Below the pieces are notes generated by a model that was given only the letters and a program-made list of their open reading frames with translations, had not been told where the DNA came from and searched no databases. 45,335 nt of DNA from Bacteroidales bacterium (GTDB lineage: Bacteria > Bacteroidota > Bacteroidia > Bacteroidales > WCHB1-69), in NCBI GenBank assembly GCA_017525245.1, contig JAFXTE010000039.1, forward strand, positions 1 to 45,335, written 5' to 3'. Position 1 is the first letter of the stretch; the number at the start of each line of letters is the position of its first letter. Shown one piece after another: positions 1 to 7,967 of the stretch. A program made the translations under genes and the position numbers.

Positions 1-170
1 AGATTTTGTTCGGATAGTAGCAAAAAACACAATCCACAATCTGATAAATGCCAATGCTTAAATGGCTGTAATTTAAAAATATATCGAACTATGCACATTA
101 ATCCTTTGCCTTAAATTTACAGGCTGCAAATCTAAGGTTTGGGCGCATTCAAAGAAAATAGACAATAACT
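1..170. repeat. Left copy of the contig-terminal inverted repeat
   Basis: Positions 1-141 are identical to the reverse complement of 45195-45335. The match continues to about 168-170 with mismatches at 142, 148, 149 and 169, then stops. No transposase gene adjoins it. Read on the minus strand, this copy and the right copy share an open frame ending in DLQPVNLRQRINVHSS plus four residues and a stop, so it may be the tail of a repeated element or phantom gene. It could equally be the place where an assembler stopped at a repeat. Confidence 0.9.
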
Positions 171-255
171 CTGCTACTCGCAAATTCCACCCCCTTCCGT
201 GCTTTTTCCGTTTCTTTGCAGATGAAAAATTATTCATCACTAAAACCAAAAAATC

Positions 256-456
256 ATGGAAAAAACCAACAACCAAAACCAACAACAAACCCTCCCCACC
301 GAGGAGTTGAACACCTACGAATGTGAAGTGTATCTTTCACACTGCGCCTGCATCACCAAGTATGTCAAGGCCAAAACCCTCGATGACGCCATCGCCTACC
401 TGAAGAAAAAGTACCCGGAGGCAACGTGCGTGTGCGAAGCCGACCACTGGCGCTAA
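256..456 (+). CDS. Small hypothetical protein, 66 residues, Cys-containing
   Basis: I do not recognise a family. The product is hydrophilic with no signal peptide or membrane segment, so it is probably cytosolic. The first 18 residues are a Gln/Asn-rich stretch. The rest (from about residue 20) looks like a compact alpha/beta fold: YECEVYLSHC, then a helix-like AKTLDDAIAYLKKKYPEA, then CVCEADHW at the end. Its Cys residues include a CxC near each end of the folded part (CAC and CVC), which could bind metal or form disulfides; that is inference. The ATG at 256 is the only sensible start. C-ending codons match the neighbouring genes, which supports a real gene. It stands alone between the left repeat and a promoter-like site at 496. 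Confidence 0.6.
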   Translation: MEKTNNQNQQQTLPTEELNTYECEVYLSHCACITKYVKAKTLDDAIAYLKKKYPEATCVCEADHWR

Positions 457-495
457 AATCCCTACCCACAGGAGGAGAGTTTGGATTTTTTTTCG

Positions 496-503
496 TACCT
501 TTG
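496..503 (+). promoter_or_regulatory. Bacteroidota -7 promoter element before the 394-residue gene
   Basis: TACCTTTG fits the TAnnTTTG consensus. A TTTG at 480-483 is too close (12 bases) to be an ideal -33 box. Transcription from here would leave a leader of about 120 bases before the start at 634. That leader ends in a T-rich stretch (588-629) with ACTTCTTA repeated at 590 and 606. Confidence 0.5.
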
Positions 504-633
504 CACCCTCAACCATACAACCACTAACTATTATACGGAACAATCAATCAGCCGCCATACTATGACGTCTCTACCAAATAAAATCCGTAACTTCTTAGTT
601 TCTTAACTTCTTAACTTTTAACTCTCAACTTAT

Positions 634-1818
634 ATGTTCCCCACTTCCCTCCCGTTTCCCATCCCCCTCGCTTACGACACCCTCTATTACGTCGAAAGCC
701 CCGACAATGAACCGCTGAACCAGGCAATGCGCCAGATCGCAGCCGCCGGACAACCGCTGTTCGAGAATGCTGAGATGCAGCCGTTCCCGTTCGAACTGCA
801 GTGCCTCACCCAAGAGGAACTGGCCGCCGACCGTCTGAGAGCCCGCCTCGCCGACAACTTCGAACCCGACCTCGTGGCCGACACCATCGCCAATCTGCGC
901 GAGTGCCTCCACGCCGACACCGGCGGCACCCTCACCGCCCGCTGTCTGCCCAAATTCGACTACGATGGCAACCCCAACGACGACCACGCAGTCTGCACCT
1001 CCACCGAATTCGGTAGCACCCTCCCCGAAGAGGCGCTGGCAGCCGCCCAGTCCTTCGCCCGCGAGGTGGCTGAAAATAACTTCGAGCGTCTGGTCGGCAT
1101 CCCCTACTACCGTTTCGAACTCGCGAAGGAGGAAGCCCAACACCCTAGCCCCCGTCGAATCAGCCCCGGACCAGGCATGCTTGGCTTCATCACTGTCCGC
1201 ACTGACCCGCAGGAGATTATCAACAAAATGCACAAACGCCTTTCCAAAATCAGCCGCGATATTGACGACAGCACCAATATCAGTTCCGTCTTTGAGGCGA
1301 TGGATAAGGAATTTAAAACCCTCAAAAACCTGTACAAACGGAATCAGGTGTATAAATTGTTCATCAATGATGATTTCAATATCTGGATTGATGCTCAAGA
1401 AGAGATGCCTTTGAAGGTGAAGTTTAGTCGCGGTGATAAACCAAAGGCGTTGTATATCTTTTATTTACAACAAATTTGCATCGCTGCTAAAAATCATACG
1501 AAACCTATCTATATCTCCCCGGAGCAGCTGGAAGAGCATCAGAAAGAACTTTTTCATATCTATAAAAATATCTGTAGCCGGAGTAATTGTACCATCAGAG
1601 ATATAGAGTCGTTTTGGGACAGCTACAGCAACGATTTCGATACCGCCCTCGGCTCTATCCGCAGATTCTTTGACCAAGAATTTGATGTGAAAGCCATTTA
1701 TTCTCAATACCATAAGAGATATTCTGTGGAGTTGATGTACAGCGATGTTTACGGAAGGTACTACGGCATTGAATTGGATGCGGATGACATCGACCTGGGA
1801 CCGTTCAAAATACAATAA
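634..1818 (+). CDS. Hypothetical protein, 394 residues, unrecognised
   Basis: I do not recognise this protein. It has no signal peptide and no membrane segment. Residues 1 to about 185 are acidic and rich in Ala, Pro and Glu, with many helix-forming stretches (for example EELAADRLRARLADNF). Residues from about 190 on are richer in Lys, Ile, Tyr and Asp and look like a separate helical then alpha/beta domain ending YGRYYGIELDADDIDLG. The change coincides with a drop in base composition: the line 841-900 is 41/60 GC, while 1501-1560 is 25/60. The gene could be a fusion or a recombinant. It is monocistronic, with a promoter-like site at 496 and the next gene's promoter at 1896. The ATG at 634 is chosen because it follows the leader directly and no earlier in-frame start fits. 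Confidence 0.75.
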   Translation: MFPTSLPFPIPLAYDTLYYVESPDNEPLNQAMRQIAAAGQPLFENAEMQPFPFELQCLTQEELAADRLRARLADNFEPDLVADTIANLRECLHADTGGTLTARCLPKFDYDGNPNDDHAVCTSTEFGSTLPEEALAAAQSFAREVAENNFERLVGIPYYRFELAKEEAQHPSPRRISPGPGMLGFITVRTDPQEIINKMHKRLSKISRDIDDSTNISSVFEAMDKEFKTLKNLYKRNQVYKLFINDDFNIWIDAQEEMPLKVKFSRGDKPKALYIFYLQQICIAAKNHTKPIYISPEQLEEHQKELFHIYKNICSRSNCTIRDIESFWDSYSNDFDTALGSIRRFFDQEFDVKAIYSQYHKRYSVELMYSDVYGRYYGIELDADDIDLGPFKIQ

Positions 1819-1895
1819 GGCCCCAGCCTTGTAATGGTATTTTAATACGTAGGGCTGTCATATTATGGAAGCCCTACAAATGCGAGATTTTTTTG

Positions 1896-1903
1896 TATCT
1901 TTG
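1896..1903 (+). promoter_or_regulatory. -7 promoter element for the beta-helix cargo gene
   Basis: TATCTTTG is a strong TAnnTTTG match; no clear -33 TTTG is visible. It lies downstream of an in-frame ATG at 1865, so that ATG would not be on the transcript. This supports the start at 1961. Confidence 0.65.
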
Positions 1904-1960
1904 CACTCTGAATTTTTATTCATTTTTCAGAAGCGCAAAACCATAAATTTCTTGATATCA

Positions 1961-4021
1961 ATGAAAAAATTATTCCTCTTGATGGCACTGGCAACTTGCT
2001 GTATTTCAGCGGTCAATGCCCAGAACATTTTGTATGTGAAACCCGATGCTTCCAGCAACGCCTGGAATGGAATGAGCGAGACGGTGTACACCAACTTGCA
2101 GGATGCTATCGACGCTGCACAGGCAGGCGACCAGATTTGGGTGGCCGCCGGCACCTACGTGCCCACCAGCAACTTCCCCAACGGCACCGATAACCGCTGC
2201 AAATCGTTTGTGCTGAAAAGCGGTGTGGCCCTCTACGGCGGTTTTGCCGGCACCGAGACCGACCTTTCACAACGTGAAACCGAAGACCTGCCGTTCTATT
2301 ACACCAACCCCACCGTCCTCAGCGGCGAAATCAGCAGCACGCCCACTGTCTTTACCGACAATGCCTATCATGTGGTGTATGCCGCTACCGCCAGCGACTT
2401 TGTCCTGGATGGCTTCACCATCATGGGCGGCTATGGCAACCGTCAGGCATACAACAACGAGCAGCGTGGCGCGGGCATCTTCATGGGAGGAAGCACCGAG
2501 CCGAACCATTCCACCAACAGCGTTGTGCGCAACTGCCTGTTCTACCAGAATACGGCCAACCTCAACGGAGGTGCCGCCTATGTGCCCTATACCAACCGCT
2601 TAGAAAACTGCGCCTTTTCCAACAACTCGGTTGTCGCAGCCAACTCCGGCGGAGGTGCGGTGTTTTTCGACAATTGTTCCTACCTTGACACGGTGGCCCT
2701 CAACTGCTATTTTATGGATAACAGCTGCGCCGCCACTTCAGCGGTCAGCGCCTCCTCGCGCTATGGCGGCGGTGCGGTGAGCAGCGGCAACAACTGCCTC
2801 TTCTACCAATGCACCTTCATCGCCAACAGTTGTACCAACCCCGGCGGTGCCGCCTATTTCAGTAACAGCAACCAGTTCCACTACTGCACCTTCGTCGGCA
2901 ACTCTGCCACGAGAGGAGGTGCCCTGTTCGGCAACACCGCCTCCAGCCTGCTGACCTCCAACTGTCTGATTTTGAACAATGCGGCCTCCGCTGAAGCGGG
3001 CGCTATCTACACTACTGGCGGTAGCAGCCGCAGCGTCAACTGCACCTTCGCCGGCAATACCGCCCCCACCAACACGGTCATCGGCGCAGGCAGCGGCTTC
3101 ACCCTCTTCAATAGCATTCTGTGGAACAACGGCAGCGATGCCAACAACCTCTTCACCTCCAACCTCAACTGCCAATACTCCGCCGTGGAAGGTATGCTTC
3201 CCGCTGGTAGCGGCAATCTCAACCTCGCCACCGCCGACTTCGCCTTCCAGTCGCCCAGCACCCTCGTGGGTCTGCCGACCGATGAAGACCAGCTCGAAGC
3301 CATCCTCATGGCCGACTTCTCGTTGCAGGGCAGCTCGCTCTGCCGCGATGCCGGCAGCACCGCCATTCTTAGCCTCTCCGGCTACCAGTTCCCCGATGTT
3401 GACTTCGCCGGCGAGCCGCGTATCAACGGTGCCCTCATCGACCTCGGCTGCTACGAGATCCAGTGCGACGATGCCGAGCTCACCTTCTCCATCAATGTCA
3501 TCGACACGGTGTATAGTAGCGAAATTCCCGGCACGGGCATCATCCATATCGAAATCGCTATCGACAACTACAACGCCGCCGATCAGTACCAAATCACCGT
3601 ACAGGATGCCGACATGAGCGAGCCGATGACCAACGGCAGCTACACCCTGAGCCTCAACTTCCCCGAAGTGCTTACCTTCACCATCGTGAGAACCGATGAA
3701 ATCGGCTGCACCTACTCGGCGGACAGCACCATCGACACCTACAACGACTCTATCTTCAACGGCATCCACGAGAATGACCTGGCCAACGTCGTTGTTTATC
3801 CCAACCCCGCAGGCAACCAAGTCACCGTACAGAGCCTTAACAGCTACCAAGGCGGTGAGTGGCAGCTGTTCGACCTCAACGGTCGCTGCATCCTGAGCCA
3901 GACCGTCACCACCGACACCATGACCCTCAACCTTACCCAGTGCCCCGCTGGTGTGTATCTGCTTCGTAGAGTGAGTGGTGATGGTAAAGTGTTGGGAACT
4001 ACACGTTTAATAAAACGATAA
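1961..4021 (+). CDS. Secreted right-handed beta-helix protein with T9SS type A sorting domain
   Basis: This is a probable surface or extracellular protein exported by the T9SS. Residues 1-20 form a signal peptide (MKKLFLLMALATCCISAVNA). Next is a start typical of pectate-lyase-like helices (NLQDAIDAAQAGDQIWVAAG). About ten coils of the pattern NCxFxxNSA..GGAxY, each ending in stacked Gly-Gly-Ala, run from about residue 150 to 420. A FAGEPR..ALIDLGCYE end motif follows. The last 75 residues (VVVYPNPAGNQVTVQSL ... GVYLLRR ... RLIKR) are a Por secretion sorting domain. Substrate or ligand is unknown; such proteins can be polysaccharide-binding, lyases or adhesins. The start at 1961 is preferred over 1865 because it gives the signal peptide and lies after the -7 element. 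rbfA follows after 3 bases. Confidence 0.85.
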   Translation: MKKLFLLMALATCCISAVNAQNILYVKPDASSNAWNGMSETVYTNLQDAIDAAQAGDQIWVAAGTYVPTSNFPNGTDNRCKSFVLKSGVALYGGFAGTETDLSQRETEDLPFYYTNPTVLSGEISSTPTVFTDNAYHVVYAATASDFVLDGFTIMGGYGNRQAYNNEQRGAGIFMGGSTEPNHSTNSVVRNCLFYQNTANLNGGAAYVPYTNRLENCAFSNNSVVAANSGGGAVFFDNCSYLDTVALNCYFMDNSCAATSAVSASSRYGGGAVSSGNNCLFYQCTFIANSCTNPGGAAYFSNSNQFHYCTFVGNSATRGGALFGNTASSLLTSNCLILNNAASAEAGAIYTTGGSSRSVNCTFAGNTAPTNTVIGAGSGFTLFNSILWNNGSDANNLFTSNLNCQYSAVEGMLPAGSGNLNLATADFAFQSPSTLVGLPTDEDQLEAILMADFSLQGSSLCRDAGSTAILSLSGYQFPDVDFAGEPRINGALIDLGCYEIQCDDAELTFSINVIDTVYSSEIPGTGIIHIEIAIDNYNAADQYQITVQDADMSEPMTNGSYTLSLNFPEVLTFTIVRTDEIGCTYSADSTIDTYNDSIFNGIHENDLANVVVYPNPAGNQVTVQSLNSYQGGEWQLFDLNGRCILSQTVTTDTMTLNLTQCPAGVYLLRRVSGDGKVLGTTRLIKR

Positions 4022-4024
4022 GCC

Positions 4025-4360
4025 ATGGATACCATCAGACAACAAAAGACCTCCCAACTCATCAAAAAAGAGCTCGCCGAGATTTTCCTCTTCGATGGTC
4101 CGAGCGTGTACGATTGCATGATCACCGTCACCAAGACGAGCGTCACGAAAGATCTCTCCATCGCCCGTTCCTACCTCAGCATCTTCAACGCCGAGAATAA
4201 TGAAGCGGTGTTGAAGGCGGTGCGCGCCAACACCAAGGAGATTCGCTACCGGCTGGGACAGAAAATCCACAACCAGGTGCGTATCATCCCGCAGCTGGAG
4301 TTCTTCATTGATGACTCTTTGGATTATATCGAAAATATTGAGAAACTACTGAAACAGTGA
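4025..4360 (+). CDS. rbfA: Ribosome-binding factor A
   Basis: RbfA binds the 30S subunit and helps mature the 5' end of 16S rRNA; it also matters in the cold. The 111 residues span the usual family length as one KH-like domain: QLIKKELAEIF at the N-terminus, the central strand pair TVTKTSVTKDLSIARSYLSI, and the conserved end motif with RYRLGQKI and RIIPQLEFFIDDSLDY. The gene starts 3 bases after the beta-helix gene and 21 bases before the permease gene. It probably shares transcription with both, although it has no functional tie to the cargo gene. The identification rests on the full-length motif pattern and is firm. Confidence 0.95.
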   Translation: MDTIRQQKTSQLIKKELAEIFLFDGPSVYDCMITVTKTSVTKDLSIARSYLSIFNAENNEAVLKAVRANTKEIRYRLGQKIHNQVRIIPQLEFFIDDSLDYIENIEKLLKQ

Positions 4361-4381
4361 TAGTTAAATAACGCACAGACC

Positions 4382-5665
4382 GTGTCTACCCGCAAATTCA
4401 GAACGGCCCTTTTCATCGCATGGCGGCATCTTTTCTCCAAGAAGAAGCATAGCCTCGTGAATATCATCGCCATCATTTCGGCGCTGGGCGTGATGGCGGG
4501 TGCGGCGGCCCTCATCATCGTACTTTCGGCCTACAACGGGCTCGAACAGCTGGTGGAGGATTCGTTCAACAATTTCAACCCAGACTTCAAAATTACTGCC
4601 AAAGAAGGCAAGTCTTTCGATGTCAGCACTTTCCCTATCGAAAAACTGCAAAAACTACAGGGAGTGAAGGGCGCCGAGCAGGTGGTGTCGGACATGGTGC
4701 TGATCGAATACGCCGACAAGCAGTATCTCATTAATTTGAAGGGAGTTGAGGAGACATATGTGGAGCATCTGGTGGAACGGAAAAAGGATCTGCTGATTGA
4801 TGGCAGCTTCGACTTTTCGGCCGATACCACCCAATGGAGCGAGGAGCAGAGTGTGCTCTGGGAGAGTGGGGATTACGGGGTGATGGGCTCGCGGGCGGCT
4901 GGCACCTTGCGGCTCAACCTCAACAGTCCGGAACTCATCAAACTCTACTACCCGCAGCGGAAGCACAAGGCTCTCGCCCGCGAGCGCGACCTGCTGAAAC
5001 GCTACTTGGTGCCGGGCGGCGTGTTCGAGTCGCAGACCGAGTACGACGACAAGTTCCTCTTCTGTTCTATCGACTTCGCCCGCAGCCTGATGAGCTACGA
5101 CCAGGAAGTGACCTCGGTGGAGGTGTTCCTGAAAGACCCCACCCAGGCCGACAAACTCCAGAAACAGGTACAGGAGATAGTAGGGGAGAAGTTTGAAGTG
5201 AAAAACCGCTACGAACAGGAAGACCTTCTTTTCAAAACGATGAAGACCGAGAAAATTGTCATCTTCGTCATCCTCGCCTTCATCCTGCTGATTGCCATCT
5301 TCAACATCATCGGCACCCTCGCCATGATGATTATTGAAAAGCGCGATGATACTATCGAGTTGAATTATTTGGGTGCTGATAAGTCGCTGATACGCAGAAT
5401 TTTCGTGTTGGAAGGTATGATCATTTCATTCTGTGGTGGTTTGGTGGGAATGTTGTTGGGATGGCTGATCTGTGTCTTGCAAAGTACGCTCCATCTGGTG
5501 AAAATTGGCGGTGGTGATAGTGGTTATATTATTGATTATTACCCTGTTAAAATGGAAATGATGAACTTCTTCATCGTTTTTGCCACCATCTTTCTCATCA
5601 GTCTGCTCGCCTCGCTTCTTCCCACCCTTAGGTTAAACCTCAAATCGCAAAATCATGAGTCGTAA
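4382..5665 (+). CDS. LolC/LolE-type ABC transporter permease (FtsX/MacB fold)
   Basis: An inner-membrane permease of the lipoprotein-release (LolC/E) or FtsX-like family. The 427 residues show the family layout. The N-terminal ALFIAWRHLFSKKK is followed by a first membrane segment at about 24-48 (NIIAIISALGVMAGAAALII). A large periplasmic domain spans about 50-285. Three C-terminal membrane segments follow (from IVIFVILAFILLIAIFNIIG, MIISFCGGLVGMLLGWLI and IVFATIFLISLLASL). In the Lol system this protein works with an ATPase to release lipoproteins to the outer membrane. No ATPase gene adjoins it here, so the exact substrate is inferred. The start is GTG at 4382; upstream there is no ATG that keeps the family N-terminus. 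The 3' end overlaps porZ by 11 bases, which suggests translational coupling. Confidence 0.88.
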   Translation: MSTRKFRTALFIAWRHLFSKKKHSLVNIIAIISALGVMAGAAALIIVLSAYNGLEQLVEDSFNNFNPDFKITAKEGKSFDVSTFPIEKLQKLQGVKGAEQVVSDMVLIEYADKQYLINLKGVEETYVEHLVERKKDLLIDGSFDFSADTTQWSEEQSVLWESGDYGVMGSRAAGTLRLNLNSPELIKLYYPQRKHKALARERDLLKRYLVPGGVFESQTEYDDKFLFCSIDFARSLMSYDQEVTSVEVFLKDPTQADKLQKQVQEIVGEKFEVKNRYEQEDLLFKTMKTEKIVIFVILAFILLIAIFNIIGTLAMMIIEKRDDTIELNYLGADKSLIRRIFVLEGMIISFCGGLVGMLLGWLICVLQSTLHLVKIGGGDSGYIIDYYPVKMEMMNFFIVFATIFLISLLASLLPTLRLNLKSQNHES

Positions 5666-7967
5666 AGTTTTGATATTCACGATATTGATAGCCAGCCTGT
5701 TGGCGTGTTCATCGCCTCTTTCGGCGCAGATTCCTGTCGGCAGCTTCCGTACCCATCTCTCCTATTTCGGCGTTCACTCCGTGACCGCCTCCCCCGACTA
5801 CGTCTATGCCGCCTCCGAAAATGGGGTGCTTTTTTACGACCGCGCCACCCAAACTATCGATACATGGACCAAGGTGGAGGGCTTGACCGAGACGGGCATC
5901 TCCAGCGTCTTCTATGATGAAGAGTCCCGCTATCTGATTGTGGTTTACAACAATGCCAATCTCGACTTTATCCGCGATGGTCAACTCACCAATCTTCCCG
6001 ACATCTATAACAAAACGATGACGGGCGAGAAAACCGTCAACTATATTCTGCCGTACAACCATCTCCTCTATCTCGGCTGCTCTTTTGGTATCGTCATCAT
6101 TGACCCCACTACGCTGTTGATTCAGGATACGTGGTACACGCAGGCTGGTGCTGCTTCTCGGCGTGTTAATTCTATGCAAGTGTTTAATGATCAGTTTTTT
6201 ATACTGACTGATAACGGAATTTATTATACACCCGTCGCTTCGCATTCGCAGGCCGATTTCTCCACTTGGCAAAGGGTGTATGGCTTGCCGATGGGCGATT
6301 ACCAGCATAGTTGTGTGTTTGGTGGCCGTCTCTATGTTACCTGCCAGTTTGAAGAAGAAGGCGATACCCTGTTGATGTTCGATGGCAATGCTTGGCTCCC
6401 CTCACAGATAGATGTCACTCCCATTCGTGCGTTGGATGTTTCTGATGGTCAGTTGCTTGTGGCCTCTTGGAGTTTTGCTAATTTGTATGATGCTTCCGAG
6501 CAAATGACGGGTTACTTTGGCTACGAAGGGGCCTATCAGTGGCAAAACGTGCAGGATGCCTGCTTGGATGGCAACCTGATTTGGTTTGCTGATGCCAACA
6601 ACGGTCTGATGCAGATGTCGCAAGACTGGAGCGTGATGCAATTGCACGAAATCAACGGACCCTATTCTGCTGCAGCTTTTCGTATGGACTATTCTGATGG
6701 CAAGCTGGTAATGGTGCCGGGAGCTGTTGCACCAGCCGGCGGAAAGTCTTATTTGAACCCTGACCTTTCTTATTTTGCTAATGAACAGTGGACCAATGCT
6801 TTCCAGATGCACAATCCGGCATTGGAGGGTCTGTACGACCTCGTAACAGTCGCTATTAACCCCCAAAATAGCAGTGAGGTGTATGCTGGACTGTTCTGCG
6901 GTGGTGTGGTGAAATACCGCGACTATACGGTGGAACAGGTGTATAATCGTTCCAATAGCCAATTGGTGTCCTATGACAGCTCAGAAGCTTATGTCGGTGG
7001 TATTTGTTTTGATGGATATGGAAATCTTTGGATTACAAATAGTTATTCCTCTCGTCCCTTGATGGTGCTGAAGACAGATGGTACTTGGAAAACCTTCCCC
7101 CTTTCGGCATACGTTTCGGGCTATACCACTTGGCTGTCAGACGTTATGGTGGATGTTAGGGGATGGAAATGGGTAGTTTTGCCGCGTGCCAACACCATTG
7201 TGGTTCTGGATGATAATCGTACGATTGACGATGTCACCGATGACCATACGATGTCGGTGAATATGAATGCTGCCGCTACTATTAATACCTCTTCCGTGAA
7301 TTGTGTGGTGGAGGATAAAAAAGGAGAGATTTGGATAGGTTGTAACTTGGGTATCAAGGTGATTTATAATCCTTCTCAGATCTTTTCGGGAGGTGTTTAT
7401 CCGCAAAATATTTTGGTTGAGCAGATTAACTATGTGCAAAATCTCTTTGAATTTGAGGAGGTTACCGCTATTGCCGTGGATGATGCCAACCGCAAGTGGG
7501 TCGGCACTGCCAAGTCGGGTGTGTTCCTCATCTCACCGAATGGCGACAAGCAGCTGCTGCATTTCAACACCGACAACTCACCGATGCTCTCCAACCGCAT
7601 CAATCATATCACCATCCAGCGGCAAACTGGCGAGGTCTTCTTCGCTACCGCCAACGGCATCGTTTCCTACCGCGGAACCGCCACAGAAGGCGCTGAGGAC
7701 TACAGCGAGGTGACGGTCTTCCCGAACCCGGTGCGTGAAACCTACCATGGGGTGATTACCGTCAGCGGCCTCAAAGAGAACTCCTTCTGCAAGGTGGTTG
7801 ATGCAGCGGGCAACCTCGTGTGGCAGGATTATGCCAACGGCGGCACCTTCACGTGGAACGGCCGCGACTTCAACGGCAAACGTCCCGCCACGGGTGTCTA
7901 TTTCGTGTTCGCCTCCGATAAGGATGGTAAAAAGAAAAATGTGGCCAAAATCCTGTTCGTCCACTAA
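5655..7967 (+). CDS. porZ: T9SS component PorZ (beta-propeller, anionic LPS delivery)
   Basis: PorZ is a surface protein of the T9SS attachment complex; in Porphyromonas gingivalis it delivers anionic LPS to the sortase PorU. The 770 residues match that family in length (about 776). There is a signal peptide (about 1-24, ending SPLSAQ). The mature N-terminus PVGSFRTHLSYFGVHSV is typical. Repeated propeller blades follow (VYAASENGVLFYDRATQ, GEIWIGCNLGIKVIYNPSQ, KWVGTAKSGVFLISPNGD). The C-terminal sorting-type domain begins at about 685 (VTVFPNPVRE, then NGKRPATGVYFVF). The start overlaps the permease gene by 11 bases, and the stop overlaps the convergent glycosyltransferase gene by 4. The middle third uses more A/T-ending codons than either end: 24/60 GC at 7021-7080 against 37/60 at 5761-5820. 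Confidence 0.88.
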   Translation: MSRKVLIFTILIASLLACSSPLSAQIPVGSFRTHLSYFGVHSVTASPDYVYAASENGVLFYDRATQTIDTWTKVEGLTETGISSVFYDEESRYLIVVYNNANLDFIRDGQLTNLPDIYNKTMTGEKTVNYILPYNHLLYLGCSFGIVIIDPTTLLIQDTWYTQAGAASRRVNSMQVFNDQFFILTDNGIYYTPVASHSQADFSTWQRVYGLPMGDYQHSCVFGGRLYVTCQFEEEGDTLLMFDGNAWLPSQIDVTPIRALDVSDGQLLVASWSFANLYDASEQMTGYFGYEGAYQWQNVQDACLDGNLIWFADANNGLMQMSQDWSVMQLHEINGPYSAAAFRMDYSDGKLVMVPGAVAPAGGKSYLNPDLSYFANEQWTNAFQMHNPALEGLYDLVTVAINPQNSSEVYAGLFCGGVVKYRDYTVEQVYNRSNSQLVSYDSSEAYVGGICFDGYGNLWITNSYSSRPLMVLKTDGTWKTFPLSAYVSGYTTWLSDVMVDVRGWKWVVLPRANTIVVLDDNRTIDDVTDDHTMSVNMNAAATINTSSVNCVVEDKKGEIWIGCNLGIKVIYNPSQIFSGGVYPQNILVEQINYVQNLFEFEEVTAIAVDDANRKWVGTAKSGVFLISPNGDKQLLHFNTDNSPMLSNRINHITIQRQTGEVFFATANGIVSYRGTATEGAEDYSEVTVFPNPVRETYHGVITVSGLKENSFCKVVDAAGNLVWQDYANGGTFTWNGRDFNGKRPATGVYFVFASDKDGKKKNVAKILFVH

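Noticed and set aside
565-574. Solitary CGTCTCTAC half-site resembling the right arm of the palindrome at 33694
   Set aside because: There is no matching left arm nearby, so it does not form a hairpin and may be chance.
2500-3200. Repetitive coding pattern that might suggest a CRISPR array
   Set aside because: The periodicity comes from beta-helix coils at the protein level; there are no near-identical DNA repeats with unique spacers. No CRISPR or cas gene is seen in the window.
2738-3850. A 370-residue minus-strand open frame opposite the beta-helix gene
   Set aside because: The product is a low-complexity Val/Gly/Ala-rich shadow of the repetitive plus-strand coils.
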